This document shows positions 28,120-37,245 of a stretch of 64,000 nucleotides of DNA, in pieces (within the stretch, counting starts at the first letter, position 1; every line of letters starts with the position of its first letter). The translations under genes and the position numbers were made by a program. Source of the stretch: Thalassospira sp. (GTDB lineage Bacteria > Pseudomonadota > Alphaproteobacteria > Rhodospirillales > Thalassospiraceae); contig NZ_JAUYHK010000021.1 in NCBI RefSeq assembly GCF_030690045.1, positions 124,001-188,000 on the forward strand, read 5' to 3'. Below the pieces are notes generated by a model. It did no database searches, had not been told where the DNA came from, and saw only the letters and a list, made by a program, of their open reading frames with translations.

Positions 28120-29220
28120 TCAGCCGTTTTTGAACAGGGATTTCAAGGCACGCGGCTGGCAGCGCAGATACTGGTTGGCGGCACGAACCTGTGCACCCAG
28201 CGTGGCGGCGGCATGCCACGGCCAGCGCGGGTCATACAAAATACCCCGCGCCAGTGCGATGGCATCGGCCTGCCCGGTGAAAACAATTGCTTCGGCCTGT
28301 TCTGCCTCGGTAATCAGGCCGACCGCAATGGTGGTCATGCCCGTTTCGCGTTTGATGCGGTCGGCAAACGGCACCTGATAATTGGGGCCCAGCGGAATTT
28401 TCTGATCGACATGCAGACCGCCCGACGACACATGGATAAAATCGCAACCGCGCTTTTTCAATTCCTGCGCCAGAACGACACTTTGGTCGATATCCCATCC
28501 GCCTTCGACCCAGTCTCTGGCGGAAATTCGCACGCCGACCGGTTTGTTGGCATCAAAGGCGGCACGCACGGCATCAAACACCGCAAGCGTCAAACGCATA
28601 CGGTTTTCAAGTGATCCGCCATACTCATCGTTACGCCGGTTGGAATGCGGTGACAGGAACTGATGTAACAGATATCCGTGTGCCGCATGAATTTCGATGG
28701 CATCCAGACCCAGCCGGTCTGACCGGCGGGCGGCCGTTGCAAAGCCTTCAACAATTTCAGCGATGCGGTGATGGCTGAGGGCTTCGGGGATTGGGTCCCC
28801 CTGAATAAACGGTTCGGCGGATGGTGCGACCACCTGCCAACCTTTGCTATCATCAGGGGCAATCGCACGGCCCCCATCCCACGGCACATGGCACGAGGCC
28901 TTGCGTCCGGCATGGGCAAGCTGAATGGCGATCGGCATTGGGGATTGGCCACGCACGACCGATAATGTTTTGGCAAGGGCGGCTTCGGTTTCGTCATCCC
29001 ACAGGCCAACATCGCCATAGGTAATGCGACCTTCGGGTTCAATTGCCGTGGCCTCGATGATCAGCAGGCCCGCGCCAGACAATGCCAGATTGCCCAGATG
29101 GATGCTGTGCCAGTCGGTGGTTTTGCCATGATCGGCGGAATATTGGCACATCGGGGCGATAACAATACGATTCTCAAGCGACAATTTGCCTAGCGAGAGG
29201 GGCGAGAATAACTGGCTCAT
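28120..29220 (-). CDS. namA: NADPH dehydrogenase, YqjM/NamA-type old yellow enzyme
   Basis: FMN ene-reductase acting on activated C=C bonds of electrophiles. 366 residues from the ATG at 29220 (AAGGAT upstream; MSQLFSPLSLG). YqjM-class marks: APMCQYSA with the redox Cys, IQLAHAGRKAS, and EIHAAHGYLLHQFLSPHSNRR with active-site residues. An upstream in-frame start would add a 22-residue leader lacking family similarity. Confidence 0.9.
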   Translation of the reverse strand: MSQLFSPLSLGKLSLENRIVIAPMCQYSADHGKTTDWHSIHLGNLALSGAGLLIIEATAIEPEGRITYGDVGLWDDETEAALAKTLSVVRGQSPMPIAIQLAHAGRKASCHVPWDGGRAIAPDDSKGWQVVAPSAEPFIQGDPIPEALSHHRIAEIVEGFATAARRSDRLGLDAIEIHAAHGYLLHQFLSPHSNRRNDEYGGSLENRMRLTLAVFDAVRAAFDANKPVGVRISARDWVEGGWDIDQSVVLAQELKKRGCDFIHVSSGGLHVDQKIPLGPNYQVPFADRIKRETGMTTIAVGLITEAEQAEAIVFTGQADAIALARGILYDPRWPWHAAATLGAQVRAANQYLRCQPRALKSLFKNG

Positions 29221-29370
29221 TAACGATCCTTGCAGATTGGAGAAGGCCACCCGCAACAGGCAGAGCGACCATACATATGAAAACAAGGTAGTGATAAAGC
29301 GGGCGTTGCGCCAGATGTGTTGCAGTGCAAAACCGACAGGATAAAAAATCAGAAAATTTTATCCGGGGTG

Positions 29371-29398
29371 CTTGCGAAATTTGACCGCCGATCTATCT
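29371..29398 (+). promoter_or_regulatory. Candidate sigma-32 (RpoH) promoter of the small heat-shock gene
   Basis: CTTG at 29371 and CTATCT at 29393 are separated by 18 bp, matching the alphaproteobacterial RpoH pattern CTTG-N17/18-CYTAT. It predicts a leader of about 90 nt. Confidence 0.55.
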
Positions 29399-29493
29399 GT
29401 TGGTTTGAAAGATCATGGTGATCTTGAACGCGCAAGGGTTGCAGCCTGGCTGGACCAAAAGCGCAAGAACTGCCTGTCTTATGGAGGGTAATT

Positions 29494-29973
29494 ATGACTG
29501 GTCTTCAGACTTTTAATGGTGCATCGCGTCGTCTTGCCGGGGTTCCGGTATATGCGGATCCGTTTGCGATTTTGGGCCGCGATATGAATCGTGTTCTGGG
29601 GTCGATTTTGGGGCAGGATGTGGCACCTGAAACCGCCGAAAAATTCCTCAATCCCCGTATTGATGTCCATGAAACAGCCGATTTTATCGAAGTCGCGGCA
29701 GAATTGCCCGGTGTCGATGAAAAGGACATTGATGTGTCGGTATTCGAGGGCGTTCTGACCGTCACGGGTGAAAAGAAATCCACCCGCGAAAGTGACGAAG
29801 GGGCGCGGATCGTTGAACGGCGTTATGGTAGTTTTAAACGGTCGTTCCGTTTGCCGGAAAATGTCGATGCCGACAATATTGCGGCCAAATTTGACAAGGG
29901 GGTTTTGGTTCTGACGCTTCCGAAAATTGCAGAAATCAAACCCGAACCGCGCAAAATTGCCGTTAACGGTTAA
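29494..29973 (+). CDS. Hsp20/alpha-crystallin small heat-shock protein
   Basis: 159-residue ATP-independent holdase. Alpha-crystallin domain about 50-145: RIDVHETADFIEVAAELPGV, GVLTVTGEKKS, and the closing FDKGVLVLTLPK; N-terminal region with the IbpA-like DPFAILGRDMNRVL. ATGGAGGG is the ribosome site, 8 nt from the ATG. Likely induced by RpoH and perhaps an RNA thermometer in the leader. Confidence 0.94.
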   Translation: MTGLQTFNGASRRLAGVPVYADPFAILGRDMNRVLGSILGQDVAPETAEKFLNPRIDVHETADFIEVAAELPGVDEKDIDVSVFEGVLTVTGEKKSTRESDEGARIVERRYGSFKRSFRLPENVDADNIAAKFDKGVLVLTLPKIAEIKPEPRKIAVNG

Positions 29974-30000
29974 TCTCGTCGGGCATCACACAGAACAGGA

Positions 30001-30027
30001 ACGGGCGGAAATTTCCGCCCGTTTTTT
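30001..30027 (+). terminator. Terminator of the small heat-shock gene
   Basis: Perfect palindrome ACGGGCGGAAA / TTTCCGCCCGT (30001-30022) running into six T residues. Confidence 0.9.
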
Positions 30028-30048
30028 GTGCTCATAACCTGGTTTGGC

Positions 30049-31152
30049 TCAAATCCCGTCATGGCATTCCAGTTTCATGTCAAACACACCATCCTGATCG
30101 AACCGTTCCAAGGCGGCCAGCCACGGGGTAAGGTCCAATGCCTGTTTTTTGATCCAGTCGGGATTGTAATAGGTATCGCGATACCGTTCCCCGCCATCAC
30201 ATAGCAAGGTAACGACCGATCCGCTGTCGCCTGCCTGTTTCATTTGTGTGATCAGATGCAAGGTGGCAATCAGATTGGTACCGGTTGATCCGCCGCATCG
30301 CCGTCCCAGATGTTTTTCCAGATAATGCAGGGCGGCGAAACTGGCGGCATCGGGTACGCGGATCATGTGATCAACCACGCGCGCATTAAAGGAGGGTTCA
30401 ACCCGCGGGCGGCCAATGCCCTCAACCCGCGATCCACAATTGCCGGTAATCTCGCGGTCGCCGGTGGCAAAGGAATCGTAAAAGACCGAATTTTCGGGAT
30501 CGGCAACGCACAGACGGCAATCGGATGCCAGATTGCGGCTATAACGGATATAACGGCCAACAGTCGATGACGTACCGCCGGTGCCGGCCCCGACCACCAG
30601 CCATTTGGGAACCGGGTGCGCCTCGCGGCTCATCTGCTCGAAAATGCTTTCGGCGATATTGTTGTTGCCGCGCCAGTCGGTGGCGCGTTCGGCATAGGTG
30701 AACTGGTCCATATAATGGCCGCCCAGTTCGTCGGCCAGACGGCGGGATTCGGCATAAATCTGATCACCATGATCGACCAGATGACTTTCGCCGCCATAAA
30801 AGGCGATCTGGGCAATTTTTTGCGCCGATGTGGTTTTGGGCATTACGGCGATAAAGCGCAATCCCAGCAACCGGGCAAAATAGGCCTCGGACACGGCGGT
30901 TGATCCGCTTGATGCCTCGATAATCGGGGTGTCTTTGCCTATCCAGCCATTGCACAAGCCGTATAAAAACAGCGACCGGGCAAGGCGGTGTTTCAGGCTG
31001 CCACTGGGATGGGTAGACTCATCTTTCAGATAAAGCCCAATGCCGCCCAACGACGGCAAATCCAGCTTGATCAGATGGGTGTCGGCAGAACGGGTGAAAT
31101 CCGCCTCGATGCGGGCGATGGCGTCGGCGACCCATAGGCGATCATGTGGCAT
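30049..31152 (-). CDS. PLP-dependent cysteine synthase-fold enzyme (Cds1-like)
   Basis: 367-residue fold type II PLP enzyme: the Schiff-base Lys is in [11 protein letters not shown], the phosphate loop is GAGTGGTSS, and [14 protein letters not shown] replaces the usual Asn-loop of CysK (SSGNTG). The length and CGGSTGTN motif resemble the Cds1-type L-cysteine desulfhydrases rather than CysK or CysM. It could release sulfide from cysteine; activity inferred. It stands alone, convergent to the heat-shock gene. Confidence 0.85.
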   Translation of the reverse strand: MPHDRLWVADAIARIEADFTRSADTHLIKLDLPSLGGIGLYLKDESTHPSGSLKHRLARSLFLYGLCNGWIGKDTPIIEASSGSTAVSEAYFARLLGLRFIAVMPKTTSAQKIAQIAFYGGESHLVDHGDQIYAESRRLADELGGHYMDQFTYAERATDWRGNNNIAESIFEQMSREAHPVPKWLVVGAGTGGTSSTVGRYIRYSRNLASDCRLCVADPENSVFYDSFATGDREITGNCGSRVEGIGRPRVEPSFNARVVDHMIRVPDAASFAALHYLEKHLGRRCGGSTGTNLIATLHLITQMKQAGDSGSVVTLLCDGGERYRDTYYNPDWIKKQALDLTPWLAALERFDQDGVFDMKLECHDGI

Positions 31153-31331
31153 GGGAAATCCTGATTATATGAAAGATGCGATTAAGGTTGAGGGCAGAAA
31201 TATCAGGATTTCACCGGCAGGATAAAGCCTAAAATACAGGAATTTGATGGAAATTATCCTGCTAACGATTTTTTCAGTGCCCCTGTGCCAAAATGTGCCA
31301 TAGTAAGGTTTGATCAATCAGGCGGTCGAGA

Positions 31332-31637
31332 ATGGCAGACGACAAACACGACGATCCTTTTTCAAAACGCCACGGGGCAAGCTCCATTGGTGCGGCATAT
31401 GACATTCCGGTCCGCGTTTCGACCGTGATTGGCAAAAGTCAGATCAAGGTATCGCAATTGATGCGTCTGACCCGTGGGGCCGTTCTGGAACTGGACCGCA
31501 AGGTGGGTGAGCCGGTGGATATTTACGTCAATAACCGGCTGGTGGCGCGCGGTGAACTGGTCGTGGTCGATGACCGGTTGGGCGTGACCATCACCGAAGT
31601 GATCAAATCGGGCATGGTTGTCGAAACCCACCATTAA
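31332..31637 (+). CDS. fliN: FliN-like flagellar motor switch protein
   Basis: 101-residue SpoA-domain protein. The C-terminal FliN pattern is visible: VGEPVDIYVNNRLVARGELV then VVDDRLGVTITEV. It would sit in the C ring at the motor base. There are no other flagellar genes within the window, so it may be a lone second copy or a non-flagellar relative. Family certain, role less so. Confidence 0.85.
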   Translation: MADDKHDDPFSKRHGASSIGAAYDIPVRVSTVIGKSQIKVSQLMRLTRGAVLELDRKVGEPVDIYVNNRLVARGELVVVDDRLGVTITEVIKSGMVVETHH

Positions 31638-31779
31638 TTTCCTGGAATGACAAACCGCCTTTGATTGTGTCGGACCATTTCTGACATGGTTTCGGCCCGA
31701 AAACCGGTGCAAGACATCACAGCAGGTTTCCGCGAACGTCCTTGAACAAGGTTTTGGTTCAGACGCGGGAGACAAGGGC

Positions 31780-32220
31780 ATGACAAGCATTCTTGGCGGA
31801 TTGGTGAACGATTATGCATCGGCCTATCAGGCAAATGTTGGTGCGTTTCGTACAAGTAGCCAGATCAACAGTTTATGTGCAATCGCCACACGGATCAGCG
31901 GCATTTGTGATGCTGTGGATAGCGGCAAAACATCGGCCGCCGATGCCGTAACACAGATTTCCGGAGCTCTGATGATCGGTCGGCAAATTGCGGTAAAGCT
32001 GTCGGATGAGGATGCCGTCTGGGTTTCCGGTCAGGCGGCGATTGATCAGCCACAATGGAGACAAAAAACAGCAAGTCAGGAACAGCGTGATCAAAAGCTG
32101 TTGAGTGATCTGGCCGGGATTGCGGCACAACTGACACCATCAAATAGCGGGGATGCTGGCTATGACCAGCTTGCCGACGGATTTGAACAGGCGTTGAGTG
32201 AAGATGCCCAGTTTGCCTGA
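31780..32220 (+). CDS. Hypothetical protein
   Basis: 146 residues, no signal peptide or membrane segment, mostly helical by composition, Ala/Ser/Gln/Asp-rich and acidic; AAGGG stands just before the ATG. I do not recognise a family. It lies between the FliN-like gene (same strand) and the ADP-ribosyltransferase-like gene (convergent), and is followed by a strong terminator. Confidence 0.65.
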   Translation: MTSILGGLVNDYASAYQANVGAFRTSSQINSLCAIATRISGICDAVDSGKTSAADAVTQISGALMIGRQIAVKLSDEDAVWVSGQAAIDQPQWRQKTASQEQRDQKLLSDLAGIAAQLTPSNSGDAGYDQLADGFEQALSEDAQFA

Positions 32221-32239
32221 TCGTTTTCTTACAGATCAG

Positions 32240-32280
32240 AGGCCGGTGGCGATTATTTGCTGCACCGGCCTTTGTCTTTT
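32240..32280 (+). terminator. Terminator after the hypothetical gene
   Basis: 9-bp stem AGGCCGGTG (32240-32248) / CACCGGCCT (32263-32271) followed by TTTGTCTTTT. It also separates the convergent ADP-ribosyltransferase-like gene. Confidence 0.85.
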
Positions 32281-32306
32281 CAATTCGATCAGAACGGAAA
32301 GCTGTT

Positions 32307-33071
32307 TCAGGCCGGTTTCGCAAGCTGTTTCGTTTTGCCTTGCATCCCTTTATTCGTCCACCAATCCGTGATTTTTTTCACGATGGGCTTGTTGTCGGTT
32401 TTGACAAAGTTATTTGTACGAAGTTCCAGATAGGAAAAGGTTCCACCCGTTTCATATCCTGCGCCAGCCCATGCACGGCTGACGCGAATAGCACACAAGA
32501 CATCGCCCTGATCGACCTTGAGAGTGCAGAGTTCCTTGGCATACAGATTTTGGGCAGCCATTTGTGCCCCGTCGCTGGCGCTGAGTTTGCGGTGGGTGGC
32601 AATTTCCTGCTGAATGGTGTGCGTTGGGCACCAGTAACCACGCAGACGAACACCATATATCCAGGTTTCATCGGGTGGTGATGCGATACCGGGAACCAGT
32701 GGTGGAAACAATGCACCGATTGATATTGTGCCGGAAAGACAGACGGCTGTGTAATGAGCAATATCCTGCTGGACGGTACGATATATGATTGCAACCGTAC
32801 TTGGGTTTGTCCCACGGGGACGAAATCCATTGGCAAAAATTGTGTCCGGGGGCCGTGTGTCCCCCCGCCATGCGATCAGGGGTTCCGAACTGGTGTCGGC
32901 ATTTCTCTTCAGGTCCGGTGGAATCCACATAAAGCGGACTTTCTTTTCCGGCATGAGTTTCCAGAAATCATCGGCAGAATTTGTACAATGTATCTTCTGG
33001 GTTGTTCCGGAATTTTCCAGATCAATATTTTCGATCAGAACGGTCGCCCCGTTTATCGTTTCCGTCGCCAT
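32307..33071 (-). CDS. Putative ADP-ribosyltransferase (pertussis/cholera-toxin-like R-S-E class)
   Basis: 254 residues, ATG at 33071 after AGGAT, no signal peptide. Residues 68-87 read WRGDTRPPDTIFANGFRPRG, matching the NAD-binding Arg motif of pertussis toxin S1 (RYDSRPPEDIFQNGF) with Arg69. A Ser-Thr pair follows at 91-92. Residues 152-164, TIQQEIATHRKLS, parallel the S1 segment TYQSEYLAHRRIP, putting the catalytic Glu at 156. WIYGVRLRG (137-145) resembles the intervening core strand. So all three catalytic landmarks are in order. No binding subunit, secretion signal or immunity gene is adjacent; target and export route unknown. Confidence 0.75.
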   Translation of the reverse strand: MATETINGATVLIENIDLENSGTTQKIHCTNSADDFWKLMPEKKVRFMWIPPDLKRNADTSSEPLIAWRGDTRPPDTIFANGFRPRGTNPSTVAIIYRTVQQDIAHYTAVCLSGTISIGALFPPLVPGIASPPDETWIYGVRLRGYWCPTHTIQQEIATHRKLSASDGAQMAAQNLYAKELCTLKVDQGDVLCAIRVSRAWAGAGYETGGTFSYLELRTNNFVKTDNKPIVKKITDWWTNKGMQGKTKQLAKPA

Positions 33072-33522
33072 CTGTCAGATCCTTTCGTGCTTGTGGCTAT
33101 ACATGACGGACCGGACTGCCTGTTTGTGAGGCGACTGCGCGGGATTGTTGCGGGGGAAGGGGCTTTGTCGGGGCGAAGATTTTGCAAAGTTTGACTTGAC
33201 GGAGAAAGTTGCAAAAAAGCCATAGGGTGCGAATCATTGAGGATCAGGGATCGTAACGAAACTGATACAATCAATTGACGGAATTTTAGTCATTCATACC
33301 ACATATTGTGTTTGCAAAGCGGTATGGAGTGGGCATAACAATCGCATAAACGGCATTGGGATGCGGGCGCGAACCCATAAAATCGCGGGTCTGTTGCGGG
33401 ATTTCCCCTGTTATTGAGGAGTCCGGCAAGGACCAAAGCGAACGGGTCGCCCCCGTCAGAGATCTGATTAAAACATATTGCCGTGCGGCCATCGGGCGCA
33501 GGGCAAGTGAGGGGATAACAGC
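33072..33522. other. Divergent intergenic region before nrdA
   Basis: 451 bp without a supported gene. It must hold the promoters of the leftward ADP-ribosyltransferase-like gene and the rightward nrdAB operon. TTGACG at 33275-33280 is a possible -35 for nrdA, with a poor -10, giving a leader over 200 nt. An imperfect palindrome CACATATTGTG (33300-33310) is present but does not fit the NrdR box. No riboswitch recognised. Confidence 0.5.
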
Positions 33523-35409
33523 ATGAAGATGCTAGATGTTGTGCAGCACGAAAAAGGTGCGCGCGTTATTGTTGACCGTACACGCGACGATTTGCTGACG
33601 GATTTTGGCAAGGCGGTTCTGACGGATCGTTATTTGATGCCGGGTGAAAGCTATCAGGATCTGTTTGCCCGCGTGGCATCGTTTTATGGCGATAACGAAG
33701 CCCATGCACAGCGTATTTATGACTATATGTCCAAACACTGGTTCATGCCGGCAACGCCGATTCTGTCCAATGGCGGCACCAGCCGAGGTCTGCCGATTTC
33801 GTGTTTTCTGAACGAAGCCGATGACAATCTGAACGGTATTGTCGATCTGTGGACGGAAAATGTCTGGTTGGCGGCGCGCGGTGGCGGCATTGGATCTTAT
33901 TGGGGCAATCTGCGGTCAATTGGTGAAAAGGTCGGCAAGAACGGCAAGACATCGGGCGTTGTGCCGTTCATCCGGGTGATGGACAGCCTGACCCTTGCGA
34001 TCAGTCAGGGGTCGTTGCGACGTGGGTCGGCGGCGGTGTATCTGCCGGTCAACCATCCCGAGATCGAGGAATTTTCCGAAATGCGCCGCCCGACCGGTGG
34101 TGATCCCAATCGCAAAACTCCGAACCTGCATCAGGGGGTGGCTATTTCCGATGCCTTCATGCGGGCGGTGGAAAATGACGAAGAATGGGCGTTGACGTCG
34201 CCCAAGGACGGGCATGTGATTCGCAAGATTAGTGCGCGGTCCTTGTGGATACGGCTGTTGACCTCGCGGGTGGAAACCGGCGAGCCCTATATGCTGTTTA
34301 TCGATACCGTCAACCGGGCGGTGCCGCAGCATCACAAACTGGCCGGGCTGAGTGTGAAGACATCCAATCTGTGTGCCGAAATCACCTTGCCGACCGGGCG
34401 GGACCAGCATGGCGGGGATCGCACGGCGGTATGTTGTCTGTCGTCCCTTAATCTGGAACATTACCTGACATGGAAAGATGATCCTCGTTTTATCGAAGAC
34501 ATTCTGCGTTTCCTTGACAATGTGTTGCAGGATTTCATCGATCATGCGCCCGACAGCATGGCCCGCGCCCGCTATTCGGCAATGCGTGAACGGTCTGTCG
34601 GGCTGGGCGTGATGGGGTTCCATTCGTTCCTGCAATCGCAGAACGTGCCGCTGGAAGGTGTGATGAGCAAAGTCTGGAACAACCAGATTTTCAGTCATCT
34701 GAAAAAACATGCCGATCAGGCATCCGAAGTACTGGCCGAAGAACGCGGAGCCTGCCCCGATGCGCAGGAATATGGCATCAAGGTCCGGTTTTCCAACAAA
34801 ACAGCGATTGCGCCGACGGCCTCGATTTCGATCATTTGCGGCGGGGCTTCGCCGGGGATCGAACCATCTGCCGCCAATTCCTATACCCACAAAACGTTGT
34901 CGGGGTCGTTTAATGTCCGCAATCCCTATCTGGCGGATTTGCTTGAAAGCAAGGGACAGAATAACGAAGAAGTCTGGACCTCGATCACGGTGCATGAAGG
35001 ATCGGTTCAACATCTTGATTTCCTGTCGCAGGATGAAAAAGATGTCTTCAAGACTGCCTTTGAAATCGATCAGCGCTGGCTGATTGAACTGGCCGGGGAT
35101 CGGGCACAGATGATTGATCAGGCACAGTCGCTCAATATCTTTCTGGCCTCCAATGTTCACAAGCGCGACCTGCACCAGATCCATTTTCAGGCATGGAAAA
35201 AGGGTGTCAAAAGCCTTTATTACTGTCGGTCAAAATCGATCCAGCGCGCCGAAGTGGTCGCCAATTTGTCACCGCGCAAGGCCCTTGATCCGGTGATTGA
35301 GGCGATGAAGCCTGAAAGCTCGTTCGAGATTCCGGCCCTTGTCGCCAGTGCGGTCGCCCGCGCATCTGCCGAACAGGTTGAATATGACGAATGCCTCGCC
35401 TGCCAGTAA
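33523..35409 (+). CDS. nrdA: Ribonucleoside-diphosphate reductase class I, alpha subunit, without ATP cone
   Basis: Catalytic subunit of class Ia-like RNR, reducing NDPs to dNDPs. 628 residues, against about 760 for E. coli NrdA: the N-terminal ATP-cone is missing, since the catalytic barrel begins almost at once. Active-site features are intact: SCFLNEADD (Cys), TSNLCAEI with the N-x-C-x-E triad, AVCCLSS (partner Cys), Tyr pair in LYYCRSKS, and C-terminal CLACQ redox cysteines. GAGGGG precedes the ATG; nrdB follows after 16 bp. Confidence 0.96.
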   Translation: MKMLDVVQHEKGARVIVDRTRDDLLTDFGKAVLTDRYLMPGESYQDLFARVASFYGDNEAHAQRIYDYMSKHWFMPATPILSNGGTSRGLPISCFLNEADDNLNGIVDLWTENVWLAARGGGIGSYWGNLRSIGEKVGKNGKTSGVVPFIRVMDSLTLAISQGSLRRGSAAVYLPVNHPEIEEFSEMRRPTGGDPNRKTPNLHQGVAISDAFMRAVENDEEWALTSPKDGHVIRKISARSLWIRLLTSRVETGEPYMLFIDTVNRAVPQHHKLAGLSVKTSNLCAEITLPTGRDQHGGDRTAVCCLSSLNLEHYLTWKDDPRFIEDILRFLDNVLQDFIDHAPDSMARARYSAMRERSVGLGVMGFHSFLQSQNVPLEGVMSKVWNNQIFSHLKKHADQASEVLAEERGACPDAQEYGIKVRFSNKTAIAPTASISIICGGASPGIEPSAANSYTHKTLSGSFNVRNPYLADLLESKGQNNEEVWTSITVHEGSVQHLDFLSQDEKDVFKTAFEIDQRWLIELAGDRAQMIDQAQSLNIFLASNVHKRDLHQIHFQAWKKGVKSLYYCRSKSIQRAEVVANLSPRKALDPVIEAMKPESSFEIPALVASAVARASAEQVEYDECLACQ

Positions 35410-35425
35410 ATGAAAGACTGATATT

Positions 35426-36436
35426 ATGGATCTTTTGACCGACAATCCGGTTTACAAACCGTTCCGTTACCCTTGGGCCTATGAGGCGTGGTTAACACAG
35501 CAGCAGATCCACTGGCTGCCCGAAGAAGTGCCGCTGGCCGATGATGTCAAGGATTGGGGCAACAGCATCACCGATGCCGAACGTAATCTGCTGACCCAGA
35601 TTTTCCGGTTCTTCACCCAGTCCGATATCGAGGTGAATAATTGTTACATGCGGCATTATACCCGTGTGTTCAAGCCGACCGAAGTCCAGATGATGCTGGC
35701 GGCATTTTCCAACATGGAAACCATCCATGTTGCGGCCTATTCACATCTGCTTGATACCATCGGCATGCCGGAAACCGAATATGAGGCCTTCTTTCAATAC
35801 AAGGAAATGAAGGATAAATACGATTACATGCAAATCTGGGGCATTGGTCCCGAAGACGAATATACCGGCGAAGACGGGCAGTTGCATCTCACTCCGCGCG
35901 GCAAACGCAACATTGCAAAAACACTGGCAGTATTTGGGGCCTTTACCGAAGGGCTGCAATTGTTTGCATCCTTTGCGATGCTGATGAATTTCCCGCGTTT
36001 CAACAAGATGAAGGGTATGGGGCAGATCGTCACCTGGTCGGTACGCGATGAAAGCCTGCATTGCGAAAGCATCATCCGCCTCTTCAAAACCTTTGTGCAT
36101 GAAAATCCCGAAATCTGGGACGATGAAATGCGCAAGGATTTACTGGAAGCCTGTCAGACGATTGTCACCCACGAAGACGCCTTTATCGATCTGGCGTTTG
36201 AATCAGGTGCGGTCGAAGGCCTGACACCGGATGATATCAAACGTTATATCCGCTATATCGCGGATCGCCGTCTGACCCAGTTGGGACTGGAAGGGGTATA
36301 TCACATCGAACACAATCCACTGCCGTGGATGGATGCGATGCTCAATGCGGTGGAACACACCAATTTCTTTGAAAACCGCGCCACCGAATATTCCAAAGCC
36401 GCGACACAGGGCAGTTGGGCCGAAGCATTCGACTGA
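35426..36436 (+). CDS. nrdB: Ribonucleoside-diphosphate reductase, beta subunit
   Basis: Radical-generating R2 subunit, 336 residues. Metal ligand Asp67, then ETIHVAAY with Glu98, His101 and the radical Tyr105 in the E. coli spacing (ETIHSRSY), and the later RDESLHCESI ligand motif. No ATP-cone at its N-terminus either, so neither subunit carries the standard dATP switch. Confidence 0.96.
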   Translation: MDLLTDNPVYKPFRYPWAYEAWLTQQQIHWLPEEVPLADDVKDWGNSITDAERNLLTQIFRFFTQSDIEVNNCYMRHYTRVFKPTEVQMMLAAFSNMETIHVAAYSHLLDTIGMPETEYEAFFQYKEMKDKYDYMQIWGIGPEDEYTGEDGQLHLTPRGKRNIAKTLAVFGAFTEGLQLFASFAMLMNFPRFNKMKGMGQIVTWSVRDESLHCESIIRLFKTFVHENPEIWDDEMRKDLLEACQTIVTHEDAFIDLAFESGAVEGLTPDDIKRYIRYIADRRLTQLGLEGVYHIEHNPLPWMDAMLNAVEHTNFFENRATEYSKAATQGSWAEAFD

Positions 36437-36444
36437 TCCGCAAC

Positions 36445-36482
36445 AAAGGCCGCCCGGTATTGCGTGGCGGCCTTTGATCTTT
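36445..36482 (+). terminator. nrdAB terminator (probably bidirectional)
   Basis: Perfect 10-bp stem AAAGGCCGCC (36445-36454) / GGCGGCCTTT (36466-36475) with an 11-nt loop and T-rich tail, between convergent nrdB and the Sel1-repeat gene. Confidence 0.85.
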
Positions 36483-37231
36483 CAGGGCAGGGCGGTTTGC
36501 AGGCGGGCTTCGACCCGGTTGATTTCTTCGGGGCGCAGCCGTTTTTCAAGGGTGGCGATGGCGGTTAGCGGATCGGCTTCCAGATCGGCCCCCGGTGGCA
36601 CTTGCAGGGTATGATCAGCCGACCGCCGCAGCCAGTAATAGGATTCGGCCAGATTGTTTTCCACACCCCAACCCCGTTCATACATCGCACCCAGCATATA
36701 TTGTGCCGCGGCCATGCCTTTTTCGGCGGCCTGTTTATAATAACGGGCGGCATCGACGTAATTTTGCGTGGCACCGCGCCCGCGAAAATACTGTTCGCCG
36801 ATCAGAAAGGCAGCATCAAGATTATCGGGATTAATGCGCAGGGCGCGTTTGAAATAATCGGTGGCGCGGAACTGATCAAATGGTAACCCCCAGCCATTGA
36901 AATGCATCAGGCCCAGATAATAAAGCGAACTGCCATGATTTGACTGGGCCGCACGGCCAAACCATTCGGCAGCCTGATTGTAATCCTGCGGCCCGGCCTG
37001 TCCGCGATAATATAACAGGCCCAGCGCGTATTGGGCGCGCGGGTCGTTGTCATTGGCGGCAACCCGCCATTGCGCCCGCGCCATTTCATAATTTCCGGCC
37101 CGGTATGCCTGATAGCCGGCATTGTAATCGGCATGGGCCAAAGACAGGGGCATTGCCGCCATCAAGACGGCAAAAGCAACAACCATCACCCGACGAGGTG
37201 TTGGGGACGGCACGGCAGGGGAGAAGCGCAT
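36482..37231 (-). CDS. Exported Sel1/TPR-repeat protein
   Basis: 249 residues with a signal peptide (cleavage near SLAHA, residue 34) followed by TPR/Sel1 repeats over about 37-205 (AQYALGLLYYRG; SLYYLGLMHFNGWG; AAQYMLGAMYERGWG). Such proteins scaffold periplasmic or envelope complexes; partner unknown. Directly downstream of the DUF2794 gene on the same strand. Confidence 0.85.
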   Translation of the reverse strand: MRFSPAVPSPTPRRVMVVAFAVLMAAMPLSLAHADYNAGYQAYRAGNYEMARAQWRVAANDNDPRAQYALGLLYYRGQAGPQDYNQAAEWFGRAAQSNHGSSLYYLGLMHFNGWGLPFDQFRATDYFKRALRINPDNLDAAFLIGEQYFRGRGATQNYVDAARYYKQAAEKGMAAAQYMLGAMYERGWGVENNLAESYYWLRRSADHTLQVPPGADLEADPLTAIATLEKRLRPEEINRVEARLQTALP

Positions 37232-37245
37232 GAGGCTGTCAAAAC

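Noticed and set aside
33297-33313. Possible NrdR box before nrdA
   Set aside because: CACATATTGTG is too short for the NrdR consensus and no partner box lies about 31 bp away.
33916-35184. Long open frame antisense to nrdA (422 codons)
   Set aside because: Shadow of a certain, highly conserved gene; residue composition is that of an out-of-frame translation.
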